In this document: positions 8,323-17,605 of the stretch, one piece after another | How the letters are laid out: each line of letters opens with the position of its first letter | How positions within the stretch are numbered: position 1 is the first letter of the stretch | NCBI RefSeq assembly: GCF_000382325.1 | Contig: NZ_KB908056.1 | Span: 397,722-461,721, forward strand | DNA: 64,000 bases | Direction of reading: 5' to 3' | Origin: Woodsholea maritima DSM 17123 | GTDB taxonomy: Bacteria > Pseudomonadota > Alphaproteobacteria > Caulobacterales > Maricaulaceae | Translations under genes and position numbers: made by a program | Notes under the pieces: generated by a model | Database searches by the model: none | Told to the model about the DNA's origin: nothing | Seen by the model: only the letters and a program-made list of their open reading frames with translations

Positions 8323-9821
8323 GCGCTTAAAGATTGGTGCTCCGCCAGATGTGCGCGTTTGAAGAGCACTTCGAACGCGCTACCGCGCTCATCGGTTTTT
8401 ACCAGGCGCACATCCCCGCCCATATTGCGTGCCAATTCGCGCGCAATGGAGAGGCCCAAGCCTGAGCCCCCCACGCGGGTGCTGGTGCCGAAGGCCTGAA
8501 ATAGGCTGTCCCGCACACGCTCTGGGATGCCTGGACCACAATCTTCAATCTGGATCCGCACCTCATCACCCTCCACCACCGCATCAACCCGCAGACACCG
8601 CTGCTCTTGGCCCTCCATGGCCTGCAGAGCGTTGCGAAACAGGTTGAGGAAGATGCGATAAGCTTGCTCGCGATCGGCCTCGATATGGATCTCAGCCTCA
8701 ATCGCGTTGATCCATTCAGCATCGCCCAGGATTTCCAAGGCATCGCGGCCCGCCTCATCCAGTAGCGCTCCCAAAGGCGTGGCATCCAGAACCGGCGCAC
8801 GCTCGCTGGTGCGGCCATAGGCCAACACATCCTGACACAGGCCAATCCCGCGATTGACCGCGCGCACCAGACGCTCGCCCAGCGCGGCCGTCCTTTGATC
8901 GCGCGACATCGCCAAGCGGTCTGACATCAATTGCGCAGACGCCAGCACATTCCTAAGATCATGATTGATCTTGGCCACCGCCCCGCCCAAAGCCGCCAAA
9001 CGCTCGCGCTGGCGCAGGGCATCGCGCACATCCTTTTGCATCTCGGCTAAAGCCTTTTCGGCTTCACCGATTTCATCCCCAGATACCGACGGCGTGATCT
9101 GACGGGTAATATCCATGGGATTTTCTTGAAACGCCGTCATCGACTTGGCAAGACGACGCATCGGGCGCACCAAGAGAAACAGGAGGGAGATATAGATCAG
9201 GCCACCGGTCAGGATCGAAGTAAACAGCGAAACCCCCAGCATATAGCGCGAATAACGCGACAGCGCTTGCTGCAAAGGGGCCTCTGGTACGATCACAAAG
9301 ACCAGCTCATCTGGGCGCGAAGGCGGGCGGGCTTTGATCAGAATATGGCGGGGTTTCTGATTAAAAAAGAAATCCATCAAAGCGATCATGTTCGACCAGG
9401 GATTGACGTGATCAAGATCAGCTTCGATCAGATGTTCCGGCACCGTCTTGGTGCCCAGCACCAATTCATTGAAGCCATCCCAAACCCGCGACACCGCAAT
9501 CGCATCCACACCGCTTAACAACTCCAGGGCGATTTCATCCCCCACCGGCATACCACCCGCCGCATCTACGGCGAGAATCGCTAAATGCGCGTCCGCCGCG
9601 CGCCCTTCCAACCAACGAATCCGAAAGCTGGCCGCCGAAGGGATAAAAATCATCACCTGGGCCAACATGACAAAAAAGATGGTGAGCAGCAGCAACTTAC
9701 CCGGCAGGGAGCTTAAGGCACGCCCAAGCCCATGCCACGCCCGCCCAATCAGACCGGTGCGCGCCTGCATATCGTGTGTGTGTGCGTCCTTCAACGTCAC
9801 ACGCGGCCCCCTTAAGATCAT
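8319..9821 (-). CDS. Orphan membrane sensor histidine kinase
   Basis: A 500-residue kinase: a first membrane helix (about 40-62, KLLLLTIFFVMLAQVMIFI), a periplasmic sensor region of about 130 residues, a second helix (about 195-218), a HAMP linker (VRPMRRLAKSMTAFQ), a HisKA domain with AKINHDLRNVLASAQL (phospho-acceptor His287), and a HATPase domain with NLFRNALQAM, IEDCGPGIPE and GGSGLGLSIARELA. It autophosphorylates and would pass phosphate to a response regulator, but none is adjacent. The HINHDLRN form is like kinases grouped with stress or cell-cycle control, but no ligand can be named. The stop overlaps ggt convergently. Confidence 0.92.
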   Translation of the reverse strand: MILRGPRVTLKDAHTHDMQARTGLIGRAWHGLGRALSSLPGKLLLLTIFFVMLAQVMIFIPSAASFRIRWLEGRAADAHLAILAVDAAGGMPVGDEIALELLSGVDAIAVSRVWDGFNELVLGTKTVPEHLIEADLDHVNPWSNMIALMDFFFNQKPRHILIKARPPSRPDELVFVIVPEAPLQQALSRYSRYMLGVSLFTSILTGGLIYISLLFLLVRPMRRLAKSMTAFQENPMDITRQITPSVSGDEIGEAEKALAEMQKDVRDALRQRERLAALGGAVAKINHDLRNVLASAQLMSDRLAMSRDQRTAALGERLVRAVNRGIGLCQDVLAYGRTSERAPVLDATPLGALLDEAGRDALEILGDAEWINAIEAEIHIEADREQAYRIFLNLFRNALQAMEGQEQRCLRVDAVVEGDEVRIQIEDCGPGIPERVRDSLFQAFGTSTRVGGSGLGLSIARELARNMGGDVRLVKTDERGSAFEVLFKRAHLAEHQSLSA

Positions 9822-10145
9822 CCCTCACGCTTCATCACGTGTTATATGGGTAGTTGCATCCGGCTTTGGCATCGCCCACGCGCTACGCACGCCCTTGCGC
9901 CTTGTGCTGGAATGCCTGTCAGTATAGCGATTTTTCACCCAAGCGTGAAATACCCTATGCTGGCCCTGCTTGTATCGCGCTTTATCAGGCCTCAAAATGG
10001 CAAAAACATGAACAATCGGTCATGATAAGCGCAGGCCGTCAGCGAGTTTTCACTGCGTTTACGCATCATCGCCCTTGACTCCTCGCCCCTAGCCACGTAG
10101 ATACGCCCGCTCAAATTCAACGCGCTTAGCCTATGGAGCCCAGCC
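9822..10145. promoter_or_regulatory. rpmH upstream region with sigma70-type promoter
   Basis: This 324-bp region has no gene. It holds a clear promoter for the rpmH operon: TTGACT at 10075-10080, a 17-bp spacer, and TAGATA at 10098-10103, 42 bp before the GTG start. The left half must also hold the promoter of the divergent kinase, but no clear elements were found. Confidence 0.75.
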
Positions 10146-10280
10146 GTGAAACGCACGTACCAACCGTCGAACCTCGTTCGTAAGCGCCGTCATGGCTTCC
10201 GCGCACGCATGGCGACCAAGTCCGGCCAGCAAGTGATTGCTCGTCGTCGCGCTAAAGGTCGTCATCGCTTGTCTGCTTAA
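10146..10280 (+). CDS. rpmH: 50S ribosomal protein L34
   Basis: This 44-residue protein starts at GTG 10146. It begins [20 protein letters not shown], continues with the R-M-A-T-K-S-G segment and ends [10 protein letters not shown], the standard L34 sequence. L34 is a small basic protein of the large ribosomal subunit. It is the first gene of the conserved rpmH-rnpA-yidC-engB block. The promoter 42 bp upstream (TTGACT-N17-TAGATA) fits its high expression. It is easy to miss because it is so short. Confidence 0.97.
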   Translation: MKRTYQPSNLVRKRRHGFRARMATKSGQQVIARRRAKGRHRLSA

Positions 10281-10297
10281 GACCAGCGGCCTTACCC

Positions 10298-10717
10298 GTG
10301 TTAGACTATCCAAATCGCGCCGCTCGCCTTCGCAAGCGGCGCGATTTTTTGCGTCTCAGGCATGGCTTTAAGGCCGTGCGTAAAGGCTTGATTGTTCAGG
10401 CTCTTCCTCATCCCACTGAGATGGACGCCAACACGCCCAGCCGCATCGGCTTTACCGCGACCAAGAAAATCGGCAATGCCGTAACGCGCAATCGTGCCAA
10501 GCGCCGGTTGCGCGAAGCCGCACGCCTACTGCTCTCGCAGTATGGATCACATCATACAGACTATGTATTCATCGCTCGAGCTGTTACACCGTCTCGCAAT
10601 TGGACGGCTTTACTGGACGATGTGAAAAGCGCGTTGCTCAGCCTCGCGCCGGATCGACGTGAAGCGGGCACTCGCCCCCCTTCGCAGATGTCCCGGGGAC
10701 ATAGAGAAAAAGGATAG
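10298..10717 (+). CDS. rnpA: Ribonuclease P protein component
   Basis: This 139-residue basic protein binds the RNase P RNA and helps cut tRNA 5' leaders. It starts at GTG 10298, 17 bp after rpmH. Seen are the N-terminal RLRKRRDFLRLRHGFKA, the family signature KIGNAVTRNRAKRRLREAAR, and DYVFIARAVT with a C-terminal helix. An unstructured C-terminal extension follows (TRPPSQMSRGHREKG). The yidD gene often found between rnpA and yidC is absent: yidC starts eight bases later, and its ribosome site lies inside the rnpA end. Confidence 0.95.
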   Translation: MLDYPNRAARLRKRRDFLRLRHGFKAVRKGLIVQALPHPTEMDANTPSRIGFTATKKIGNAVTRNRAKRRLREAARLLLSQYGSHHTDYVFIARAVTPSRNWTALLDDVKSALLSLAPDRREAGTRPPSQMSRGHREKG

Positions 10718-10725
10718 CGCCGCAC

Positions 10726-12528
10726 ATGGGCGATAATAAGAACACGATCATTGCGGTTGTTTTGGCCGTGATCATTTTATTCGGCTATGACTTCTTTGTT
10801 TTGAAGCCTATGCGTGATCGCGCGGCCGCCGAAGCAGAAGCAACCCAGGCGGCGCAAGAGCTGGCCCAGGCCGACGCGCCAACCCCCGATGGCATCACGC
10901 CCGACATGCCCGCAGCCCCTGTTCTGCGCGCGGTTGAAGAGGTGTTAAGCGAAGGCCAGCGCATCCCTGTACGCACCGCCACGATCGAAGGCAGCTTGAA
11001 CCTAACCGGTGCGCGCCTGGATGATATACGTCTGCTCGAATACACAACCGCCGTCGATTCAACGACGCCCGTCACCTTGTTGAGCCCGCAAGATGCGCCT
11101 TTCGCCTATTATGCGGCGAATGGCTGGACCGGAATTGAAAACGCCCCGTCCAATATGCCAGGTCTCAACACGTCTTGGACCTTGGTTGAGGGTGATGTGC
11201 TGACCCCAACCACGCCTGTGGTTTTGGAATACACCACCGGGGATCTGACCTTCCGGCGCACCGTGCGCGTGGATGAACATTATATGTTCACCTATGATGA
11301 CAGCGTCACCAATGCCAGCGCCCAGCCCGTGACTTTGGCGCGCTATGGCCTGGTGCGCCGCCATGGCCAACCCGCAGATCTTGCCAATTTCTACGTCCTG
11401 CATGAAGGCCCGCTGGGCGTCATGGGCAATACCTTCTTTGATCGCAAATATAAGAAGATTGATAAGGATGGCGGCCTGCAAGAGACCGGGCAAGGCGGCT
11501 GGATTGGCAATACCGATAAATATTGGATGGCTGTTACCGGGCCTTTGGGTGAAAATCCAAATCTGCGCGGGGAAATCCGTACGCTTGAGGCACGCGGTGA
11601 AACCATCTATGAATCGAATTATATTCGTGATGGTCAGATCATTGCGCCCGGTGAAACCCTCACCTCGCAAGCCTTCATCTATGCTGGTGTAAAATCCTCA
11701 GGGCTGCTGCATGACTATGAAGAAGAGCTGGGCATCCCCCGCTTTGACATGGCCATCGACTGGGGCATGTTCTGGTTCCTGACCCGTCCTTTCTTCTATC
11801 TCTTGCACCTATTTAATGGCTTCCTGGGTAATTTCGCCCTGGCCATTTTGCTGCTGACGGTTCTGATCAAGCTGGTGCTTTATCCGCTGAACAATCGCGC
11901 CTTCAGCTCGATGGCGAAAATGCGCGCCGTTCAGCCCAAAGTCCAGGAATTGCGTGAGCGCTTTGAGAATGACAAAGAGCGCCAAAGCAAGGAAATGATG
12001 GAGCTTTATAAACGCGAAAAGATCAATCCGGTCGCCGGATGCTTGCCCATCCTACCGCAGATCCCGATCTTCTTTGCGCTCTATAAAACCGTGTTCATCT
12101 CGCTCGATGCGCGCCATGAAAGCTTCACCTGGATCCAAGACCTGTCAGCCGTTGATCCCACCACGATTTGGAATTTGTTTGGATTATTGCCGTTTGACCC
12201 GTCTGGATTGCCGATTTTGGGCACGAGCCTGCATATCGGGGCATGGCCACTGATCATGGGGATTACCATGTGGGCTCAGCAGGCGCTGAACCCACCGCCC
12301 CCAGATCCGATGCAGCGGCGCATCTTTGCCTTCATGCCGATCATTTTCACCTTCGTGATGGCAAAATTCCCTGCGGCTTTGATCATTTACTGGGCCTGGA
12401 ACAACACCCTGACCGTGCTGCAACAATACATTATCATGCGCACCCAGGGCCAAACCACCGAAGTTGATCGCCAGATTGCCAAGCTTCGCGATCGCTTCCT
12501 GCCCCGTAAGGGCGAAGGAGAGAATTAA
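10726..12528 (+). CDS. yidC: Membrane protein insertase YidC
   Basis: YidC inserts and folds inner-membrane proteins, alone or with SecYEG. The 600-residue product has an N-terminal anchor (IIAVVLAVIILFGYDFFV), an Ala-rich linker, a large periplasmic beta-sandwich domain (about 70-345), and the 60KD_IMP core: NFALAILLLTVLIKLVLYPL, a cytoplasmic hairpin (MAKMRAVQPKVQELRERF) and the last TM helices (FTFVMAKFPAALIIYWAWNN). The length is normal for alphaproteobacteria. It abuts engB with no gap (TAA followed directly by GTG), suggesting translational coupling. Confidence 0.97.
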   Translation: MGDNKNTIIAVVLAVIILFGYDFFVLKPMRDRAAAEAEATQAAQELAQADAPTPDGITPDMPAAPVLRAVEEVLSEGQRIPVRTATIEGSLNLTGARLDDIRLLEYTTAVDSTTPVTLLSPQDAPFAYYAANGWTGIENAPSNMPGLNTSWTLVEGDVLTPTTPVVLEYTTGDLTFRRTVRVDEHYMFTYDDSVTNASAQPVTLARYGLVRRHGQPADLANFYVLHEGPLGVMGNTFFDRKYKKIDKDGGLQETGQGGWIGNTDKYWMAVTGPLGENPNLRGEIRTLEARGETIYESNYIRDGQIIAPGETLTSQAFIYAGVKSSGLLHDYEEELGIPRFDMAIDWGMFWFLTRPFFYLLHLFNGFLGNFALAILLLTVLIKLVLYPLNNRAFSSMAKMRAVQPKVQELRERFENDKERQSKEMMELYKREKINPVAGCLPILPQIPIFFALYKTVFISLDARHESFTWIQDLSAVDPTTIWNLFGLLPFDPSGLPILGTSLHIGAWPLIMGITMWAQQALNPPPPDPMQRRIFAFMPIIFTFVMAKFPAALIIYWAWNNTLTVLQQYIIMRTQGQTTEVDRQIAKLRDRFLPRKGEGEN

Positions 12529-13191
12529 GTGAGCGAGGAGACCTCTAGCTCATCTGATGACGCCCATGCGGCCCGCCTCGAGGCGGGCCGCATGCTCTTT
12601 GCTGCCGGTTGCGAGTTCATGATGGGCGCGGTGAATATGAACCATTTACCGCCCAGCGATGTGCCAGAGATTGCCTTTGCCGGACGTTCAAATGTGGGCA
12701 AATCCTCGCTGGTGAATGCCATTACAGGGCGCAAATCCATTGCGCGCACCTCTGGCGATCCAGGCCGGACACGCGAGCTCAACTTCTTCAATCTCTCCGA
12801 TCGCCTGCGCATTGTTGACTTGCCGGGCTATGGCTTTGCCAAAGCCCCCAAGGATGTCGCCCAGCGCTGGACCAGCCTGACGCAGGATTATCTGCGCGGC
12901 CGCGTCAATCTCAAGCGCGTCATTTTGCTGATCGATTCGCGCCATGGCATTAAAGAGAGCGATGAAGCCATCATGCAGGTCTTGGATAAATCCGCAGTGG
13001 TCTACCAGATCTGTCTGACCAAGCTCGATAAGCTGCGCCCCGATGAGCAAGAGCCCGCGAAAATCGCCGCTGCGCAAAAAGTTGTCCGCCGCGCCGCCGC
13101 TTACCCCTTGATTGCCGCGACATCCTCAGCCAAAAAACTAGGGATTGAGGAATTAAGGGCCGATCTTGCTGATCTGGCCCTACCAGGATAG
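12529..13191 (+). CDS. engB: Ribosome biogenesis GTPase EngB (YihA/YsxC)
   Basis: This 220-residue GTPase takes part in 50S subunit assembly. It has G1 (GRSNVGKSSLVNAI), the G2 Thr (SIARTSGDPGRTRELNFF), G3 (DLPGYGFAKAP), G4 (TKLDKL) and a G5-like SATSS region. It starts at GTG 12529, directly after the yidC stop, and ends five bases before the next gene. An N-terminal extension of about 35 residues precedes the GTPase domain. In many relatives argB follows; here it does not. Confidence 0.96.
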   Translation: MSEETSSSSDDAHAARLEAGRMLFAAGCEFMMGAVNMNHLPPSDVPEIAFAGRSNVGKSSLVNAITGRKSIARTSGDPGRTRELNFFNLSDRLRIVDLPGYGFAKAPKDVAQRWTSLTQDYLRGRVNLKRVILLIDSRHGIKESDEAIMQVLDKSAVVYQICLTKLDKLRPDEQEPAKIAAAQKVVRRAAAYPLIAATSSAKKLGIEELRADLADLALPG

Positions 13192-13196
13192 AGCCG

Positions 13197-14204
13197 ATGA
13201 TCAAAACCTCGTTAAGCGCCTGTGCCCTTGTGATCGCGTTAAGCGCACCCGTACTGGCCGGAGAGGTTTGTAACGAAACCAGCTTCGTGGTGGAGATCGC
13301 CACCGCCTGGGATGGCGAGAATGCCATGACGGTCGCGGGCTGGACCCGGCTGCGCCCCGGTGAATGTGGCGAGACCCAACCGCGCACCGCGCCTGAAGGC
13401 GGCTCGGTCTTTCTCTATGCCCGCTCCAGTGATGCTTATCTGGGCGGCGTGCGCGAATGGCGCGGGGCTCATCCTTTCTGTGTCGGTGATGACACCTTCA
13501 GCTATGAAGGCGTGCAAGACTGCCTGCCCCTGGGCATGCAGGAACGCCATTTCCGCCAATTGAGCGCCGATGAGATCACCCGCACCATCTTGGTTGAGCC
13601 CTCAAACTTTGGCGAGCGCGCCGATGAGGCGGGCTTGCAGCGCCTGTTACAAAGCGCGGGCTATGACATCCGTAATATCGACGGCTATGCCGGGCGACGG
13701 ACCACGCGCGCGGTGTCGGCCTTTGAAGGCGATGTCGATCAGCAATTTGGCTCAAACCGGGCTGGCCTTATGGATGCGCTGGAGCGCGCGGCCATCGCAC
13801 GCAATGCCAGCGCAGGCCTGAGTATTTGCAATGATGCGAGCGCCCCCCTCGCGGTAGCCGTGGCGCGCCTTCGCCCTGAAGGCTGGCAAAGTAAGGGCTG
13901 GTGGCGTATTGAAACGGGCACGTGTGAACGCACCATTGCGGCGCGTTTAAGCGCCAATGAAACCTTCGCCTATGCCATGCGCATTGACGGCGATACGCCC
14001 GAACCTATGGTGACCGGCACACAAGGTTTTTGCCTGGCACCCGCGCGTTTCCTGGCTGAAGGGGAAAATGAGTGCGAGGCGCGCGGCTATCAATCGGCGC
14101 AATTTCGCGCCGTCCCCGCGCCTGAAAACGGCGCGACCATTCTGCGCTTCAACGATAGCGATTTCGTCTCCGCCCCACAGCCGCGCCAAGCAGGAGGCCA
14201 ATAA
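13197..14204 (+). CDS. Exported protein with two DUF1036 repeats around a peptidoglycan-binding-like domain
   Basis: This 335-residue protein has a signal peptide (MIKTSLSACALVIALSAPVLA). Residues about 22-120 form one DUF1036-like unit (VCNETSFVVEIATAWD, WTRLRPGECGE), and residues about 205-320 form a second (ICNDASAPLAVAVARL, GWWRIETGTCER). Between them, about 145-185, is a PG_binding_1-like motif (LQRLLQSAGYDIRNIDGYAG, RTTRAVSAFEGD). The paired Cys residues suggest periplasmic disulfides. DUF1036 has no known function; the middle domain suggests contact with the cell wall. It is five bases after engB and overlaps the next gene by one base, so it is probably co-transcribed with both. Confidence 0.8.
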   Translation: MIKTSLSACALVIALSAPVLAGEVCNETSFVVEIATAWDGENAMTVAGWTRLRPGECGETQPRTAPEGGSVFLYARSSDAYLGGVREWRGAHPFCVGDDTFSYEGVQDCLPLGMQERHFRQLSADEITRTILVEPSNFGERADEAGLQRLLQSAGYDIRNIDGYAGRRTTRAVSAFEGDVDQQFGSNRAGLMDALERAAIARNASAGLSICNDASAPLAVAVARLRPEGWQSKGWWRIETGTCERTIAARLSANETFAYAMRIDGDTPEPMVTGTQGFCLAPARFLAEGENECEARGYQSAQFRAVPAPENGATILRFNDSDFVSAPQPRQAGGQ

Positions 14205-14914
14205 TGGCCCCAAACCTTTTCAAGCCCGATCTCAACCATGTTGAGACCTGGGTTTTTGACCTAGATCAGACCCTGTATCCGGCCGAAACCGCCGTAATGA
14301 GCCAGGTTCAAGACCGCATGACACTCTATGTCATGCAGCTGTTAGACTTGCCCCGAGACGAGGCCAAACAGGTCCAATCGACCTATTTTCGTGAATATGG
14401 CACAACGCTAAGCGGTTTGATGCACCATCATAAGGTGGATATTCACGAATTCCTGGATTTCGTGCACGATATTGATCATTCGGTGATCACGCCTGATCCG
14501 CGCTTGGGTGAGCATCTCGCCCGCCTGGACGGCAAGCGCTATGTCTACACCAATGGCTCGCGCAAACATGCCGAAGACGTGCTTAAAGCGCTGAAGATAG
14601 AGCATCTTTTCGATGATCTCTTCGATATCGCCGCAGCCAATTTCACCCCCAAGCCCGAACGCGCGGCCTTTGATCAGTTTTCCAAGCATTTCGCCCTGGC
14701 CCCTAAGGCAACGGCCATGTTTGAAGATTCTGCACGCAATCTGGAAACCGCTGCAGCGCTGGGCTTTACGACCATTCTTGTAAGGTCCAAAACCGACCTC
14801 AAGGATGGCCATACTGCGGGGCCGGGCGAACATCCCGCCCATGTCCATTACGCGGTTGACTGTCTGCCGACCTTTCTTAGCCAATTGGACTTTAGTGCGC
14901 GCAAGGCCCGCTAA
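14204..14914 (+). CDS. HAD-family pyrimidine 5'-nucleotidase
   Basis: This 236-residue HAD hydrolase of the SDT1/PPP1-like pyrimidine 5'-nucleotidase group should dephosphorylate nucleoside monophosphates. HAD motif I is FDLDQTLYP (nucleophile Asp in DLDQT), motif II is YTNGSRKHAEDVL, and the Lys of motif III (TPKPERAAF) and motif IV (MFEDSARNLETAAALG) are present. The helical cap carries the family's YFREYGTTLSGL. A strong AGGAGG precedes ATG 14204, which overlaps the previous stop by one base. In many alphaproteobacteria this gene stands directly before dapD, as here. Confidence 0.9.
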   Translation: MAPNLFKPDLNHVETWVFDLDQTLYPAETAVMSQVQDRMTLYVMQLLDLPRDEAKQVQSTYFREYGTTLSGLMHHHKVDIHEFLDFVHDIDHSVITPDPRLGEHLARLDGKRYVYTNGSRKHAEDVLKALKIEHLFDDLFDIAAANFTPKPERAAFDQFSKHFALAPKATAMFEDSARNLETAAALGFTTILVRSKTDLKDGHTAGPGEHPAHVHYAVDCLPTFLSQLDFSARKAR

Positions 14915-14941
14915 GCTCCTGTCGATCCGAAGAGGCCCCTC

Positions 14942-15775
14942 ATGTCTATCCTTCTCCAATTGGAAGATGCGGTAAATCGCGCCTGGGACAATCGCGACAC
15001 CATCACCCCAGACACCCAGGGCGAAGCGCGTGAATGCGTAGAGACAACGCTGAGCCAGCTCGATAACGGCACTTTGCGCGTGGCTGAAAAGGGCGCGGAT
15101 GGCAATTGGGCTGTGCGCGAATGGGCCAAGAAAGCCGTGCTTTTGTCTTTCCGCTTGAACCCGATGGCCCCGATTGAGGGCGGCATCGCGGGCGCGCATT
15201 GGTGGGATAAAGTACCATCAAAGTTTGAAGGCTGGAGCGCGCAAGATTTCCAGAAAGCGGGTTTCCGCGCTGTACCGCCCTGCGCCGTGCGCCGCGGGGC
15301 CTATATCGCCAAGGGCGCGGTTTTGATGCCGTCCTATGTCAATCTGGGGGCCTATGTGGATGAAGGCGCGATGATCGACACCTGGGCCACGGTCGGCTCT
15401 TGCGCGCAAATCGGCAAGAATGTGCATATTTCCGGCGGAGCCGGGATTGGCGGCGTTCTAGAGCCTTTACAGGCCAGCCCCGTCATCATTGAAGACAACG
15501 CCTTTATCGGCGCACGCAGTGAAGTCGCAGAAGGTGTGATCGTGCGTGAAGGCGCGGTCCTGTCCATGGGGGTTTTCCTGGGCGCATCCACCAAAATTGT
15601 CGACCGCGCCACGGGCGAAGTCACGCGCGGCGAAGTTCCCGCCTATTCGGTCGTCGTGCCGGGCACCTTGCCTGATCCCAAGGGCGGGCCGTCTTTGGCC
15701 TGTGCGGTCATCGTGAAACGCGTTGATGCCCAGACCCGGTCTAAAACCAGCATTAACGAGCTGTTGCGCGACTAA
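14942..15775 (+). CDS. dapD: Tetrahydrodipicolinate N-succinyltransferase
   Basis: DapD succinylates tetrahydrodipicolinate using succinyl-CoA in the succinylase branch of diaminopimelate/lysine synthesis. The 277-residue product has the N-terminal helical domain and then left-handed beta-helix hexapeptide repeats: [71 protein letters not shown]. It acts as a cytoplasmic trimer. dapE follows 30 bp later, and the fused lysC-lysA is in the same window (57-59.7 kb), so much of the pathway is visible. Confidence 0.97.
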   Translation: MSILLQLEDAVNRAWDNRDTITPDTQGEARECVETTLSQLDNGTLRVAEKGADGNWAVREWAKKAVLLSFRLNPMAPIEGGIAGAHWWDKVPSKFEGWSAQDFQKAGFRAVPPCAVRRGAYIAKGAVLMPSYVNLGAYVDEGAMIDTWATVGSCAQIGKNVHISGGAGIGGVLEPLQASPVIIEDNAFIGARSEVAEGVIVREGAVLSMGVFLGASTKIVDRATGEVTRGEVPAYSVVVPGTLPDPKGGPSLACAVIVKRVDAQTRSKTSINELLRD

Positions 15776-15805
15776 GCCCTGCCTTTAATTATTGAGACGC
15801 CGACC

Positions 15806-16966
15806 ATGACAATTGACCCCACTGATCCGATTGCGCTCAGCCAAGCCCTGATCCAGGCCCCCTCTGTCACGCCGCGTGATGAAGGGGCCTTGGACACGGT
15901 TCAAGCCGCGCTGGAGGGTCTGGGCTTTACCTGCACGCGCTATCCATTTGAAGAGGTGGATAATCTCTATGCCCGCCTGGGTACGGCTGAACCCGTGTTC
16001 TGCTTTGCCGGTCACACGGATGTGGTCCCGGAAGGCGATAGCGCGGCGTGGAGCAAAGACCCCTTTGGGGGTGTCATCGAAAACGGCATTCTATGGGGGC
16101 GCGGCGCCGCGGATATGAAGGGCGCGATTGGGGCCTTTATCGCAGCCACAGCGCGCTATCTGAAATCTCACCCCGCGCCAACGGGCTCCATCGCGCTCCT
16201 CATCACCGGTGATGAAGAAGGCCCTGGCCTTCATGGCACCAAGCGGGTCTTGGAAGCCATCACTGCGGCCGGTGAGCGCCTGACCCATTGTCTGGTGGGC
16301 GAGCCGACCAATCCCAACACCCTGGGCGATACCATCAAGGTGGGCCGGCGCGGCTCTCTCAATGGCGTCATCACGGTCCATGGTCGTCAAGGCCATGTCG
16401 CCTACCCGGAGCGGGCCGTTAATCCCATCCCTACCTTGATGGCTTTGCTATCTCGCCTGACCGCTCGGACCCTGGATGAGGGCGCACCGCATTTCCAACC
16501 TTCTAATCTGGAGATCACCAGCCTGGATGTGGGCAATCCCACCCATAATGTGATCCCGGCCAAGGCCAGTGCGCGCTTTAATATCCGCTTCAATGTCGCC
16601 CATCAGGGCCATGATTTGAAACGCTGGATCGAACAAGAAGCCCACGCCATCGACTTGAGCTTTCCCGGCGAGATTGATCTCGATTTGAAAGTCACCGGGG
16701 AGGCTTTCCTGACCGAAGATAACGCCTTCACGGGCCTTTTGAGCGAGGCAGTCGAAGCCCATACCGGACGCAAGCCTGCCCTGACCACCGGCGGGGGAAC
16801 ATCCGATGCGCGCTTCATTAAAAACTATGCCCCTGTGGCCGAGTTTGGCTTGGTCGGTGCCACCATGCATCAGGTTGATGAGCGGGTGCCCGTGGGCGAT
16901 ATCGAGGCCTTAAGCGCGATTTATGAGACCATCCTGACGCGCTATTTTCAGGCCTTTCGCGCATGA
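15806..16966 (+). CDS. dapE: Succinyl-diaminopimelate desuccinylase
   Basis: DapE removes the succinyl group from N-succinyl-LL-diaminopimelate. This 386-residue M20A metallopeptidase-family protein has the zinc ligands in CFAGHTDVVPEGD and WGRGAADMKGAIGAF, the general-base region TGDEEGPG, and TTGGGTSDARF near the C-terminus, with the dimerisation lid in between. The length is typical. It is co-transcribed with dapD and overlaps the next gene by four bases (ATGA). Confidence 0.97.
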   Translation: MTIDPTDPIALSQALIQAPSVTPRDEGALDTVQAALEGLGFTCTRYPFEEVDNLYARLGTAEPVFCFAGHTDVVPEGDSAAWSKDPFGGVIENGILWGRGAADMKGAIGAFIAATARYLKSHPAPTGSIALLITGDEEGPGLHGTKRVLEAITAAGERLTHCLVGEPTNPNTLGDTIKVGRRGSLNGVITVHGRQGHVAYPERAVNPIPTLMALLSRLTARTLDEGAPHFQPSNLEITSLDVGNPTHNVIPAKASARFNIRFNVAHQGHDLKRWIEQEAHAIDLSFPGEIDLDLKVTGEAFLTEDNAFTGLLSEAVEAHTGRKPALTTGGGTSDARFIKNYAPVAEFGLVGATMHQVDERVPVGDIEALSAIYETILTRYFQAFRA

Positions 16967-17544
16967 TCTCGTCCAGCTTGCGTGATATTAAACCCGCCCT
17001 CATCGGCTTTGGTAAATTGATGGCCTATCAAGACGGCTGGAGAGACTATTTCGATGTCTCGACGGCCGGGGTTTTGCGCTCTTTCAGCGCCGCGATCTGG
17101 TCGCTGCCGATCTTCATTCTCTATTATTTTTGCGTCAATTACTTCTTATCGGGCCTAGCGCCTGTCGATGGCGAGCCCATTGCGACACTTGGCCTGTTGG
17201 ATGGCGTCCTGACCTTTGTGCGCATCTGGGTGGCGTTTCCGATTATCGCCTTTGTGACCGTGCGTATTTTAGGCTTAGAGGCTCTCTTGGGGCCCTGGCT
17301 GAGTGTGCATAACTGGACGGTCTTCATCCTTTTACACTTCACCGGTTTTGTCTGGCTGATCTATGCCGCAGGTCTGATCGATGAAAATGGCGTATTGATC
17401 TTCAACGGTTTTTTCTATCCCGTTGTGCGCCTCTTCGTCCATTACCGCGTCGCCGAAGGGGCTTTGGGCTGTCATTGGACCACAGCGCTGGCCGCCGCCG
17501 GCATTCCATTAGTGGCCGATTGGCTGCTGATTCAACTTATATGA
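16963..17544 (+). CDS. Conserved membrane protein of unknown function downstream of dapE
   Basis: This 193-residue protein has four to five predicted membrane helices: SAAIWSLPIFILYYFCVNYF, VRIWVAFPIIAFVTVRILG, VFILLHFTGFVWLIYAAGL, and a C-terminal AALAAAGIPLVADWLLIQLI. I do not recognise a named family. The four-base overlap with dapE shows translational coupling, and I recall similar membrane proteins after dapE in other alphaproteobacteria, so a link to cell-envelope or lysine metabolism is possible but unproven. Confidence 0.8.
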   Translation: MISSSLRDIKPALIGFGKLMAYQDGWRDYFDVSTAGVLRSFSAAIWSLPIFILYYFCVNYFLSGLAPVDGEPIATLGLLDGVLTFVRIWVAFPIIAFVTVRILGLEALLGPWLSVHNWTVFILLHFTGFVWLIYAAGLIDENGVLIFNGFFYPVVRLFVHYRVAEGALGCHWTTALAAAGIPLVADWLLIQLI

Positions 17545-17605
17545 TATTTTAGCGCTTGATTGCTCAAGTCTCTACTCGTAAGTATGATGAAAAAGGATGT
17601 CAAAA

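Noticed and set aside
17555-17568. CTTGA-TTGC-TCAAG dyad before the AT-rich islet as a terminator
   Set aside because: Five pairs and no T run; too weak.
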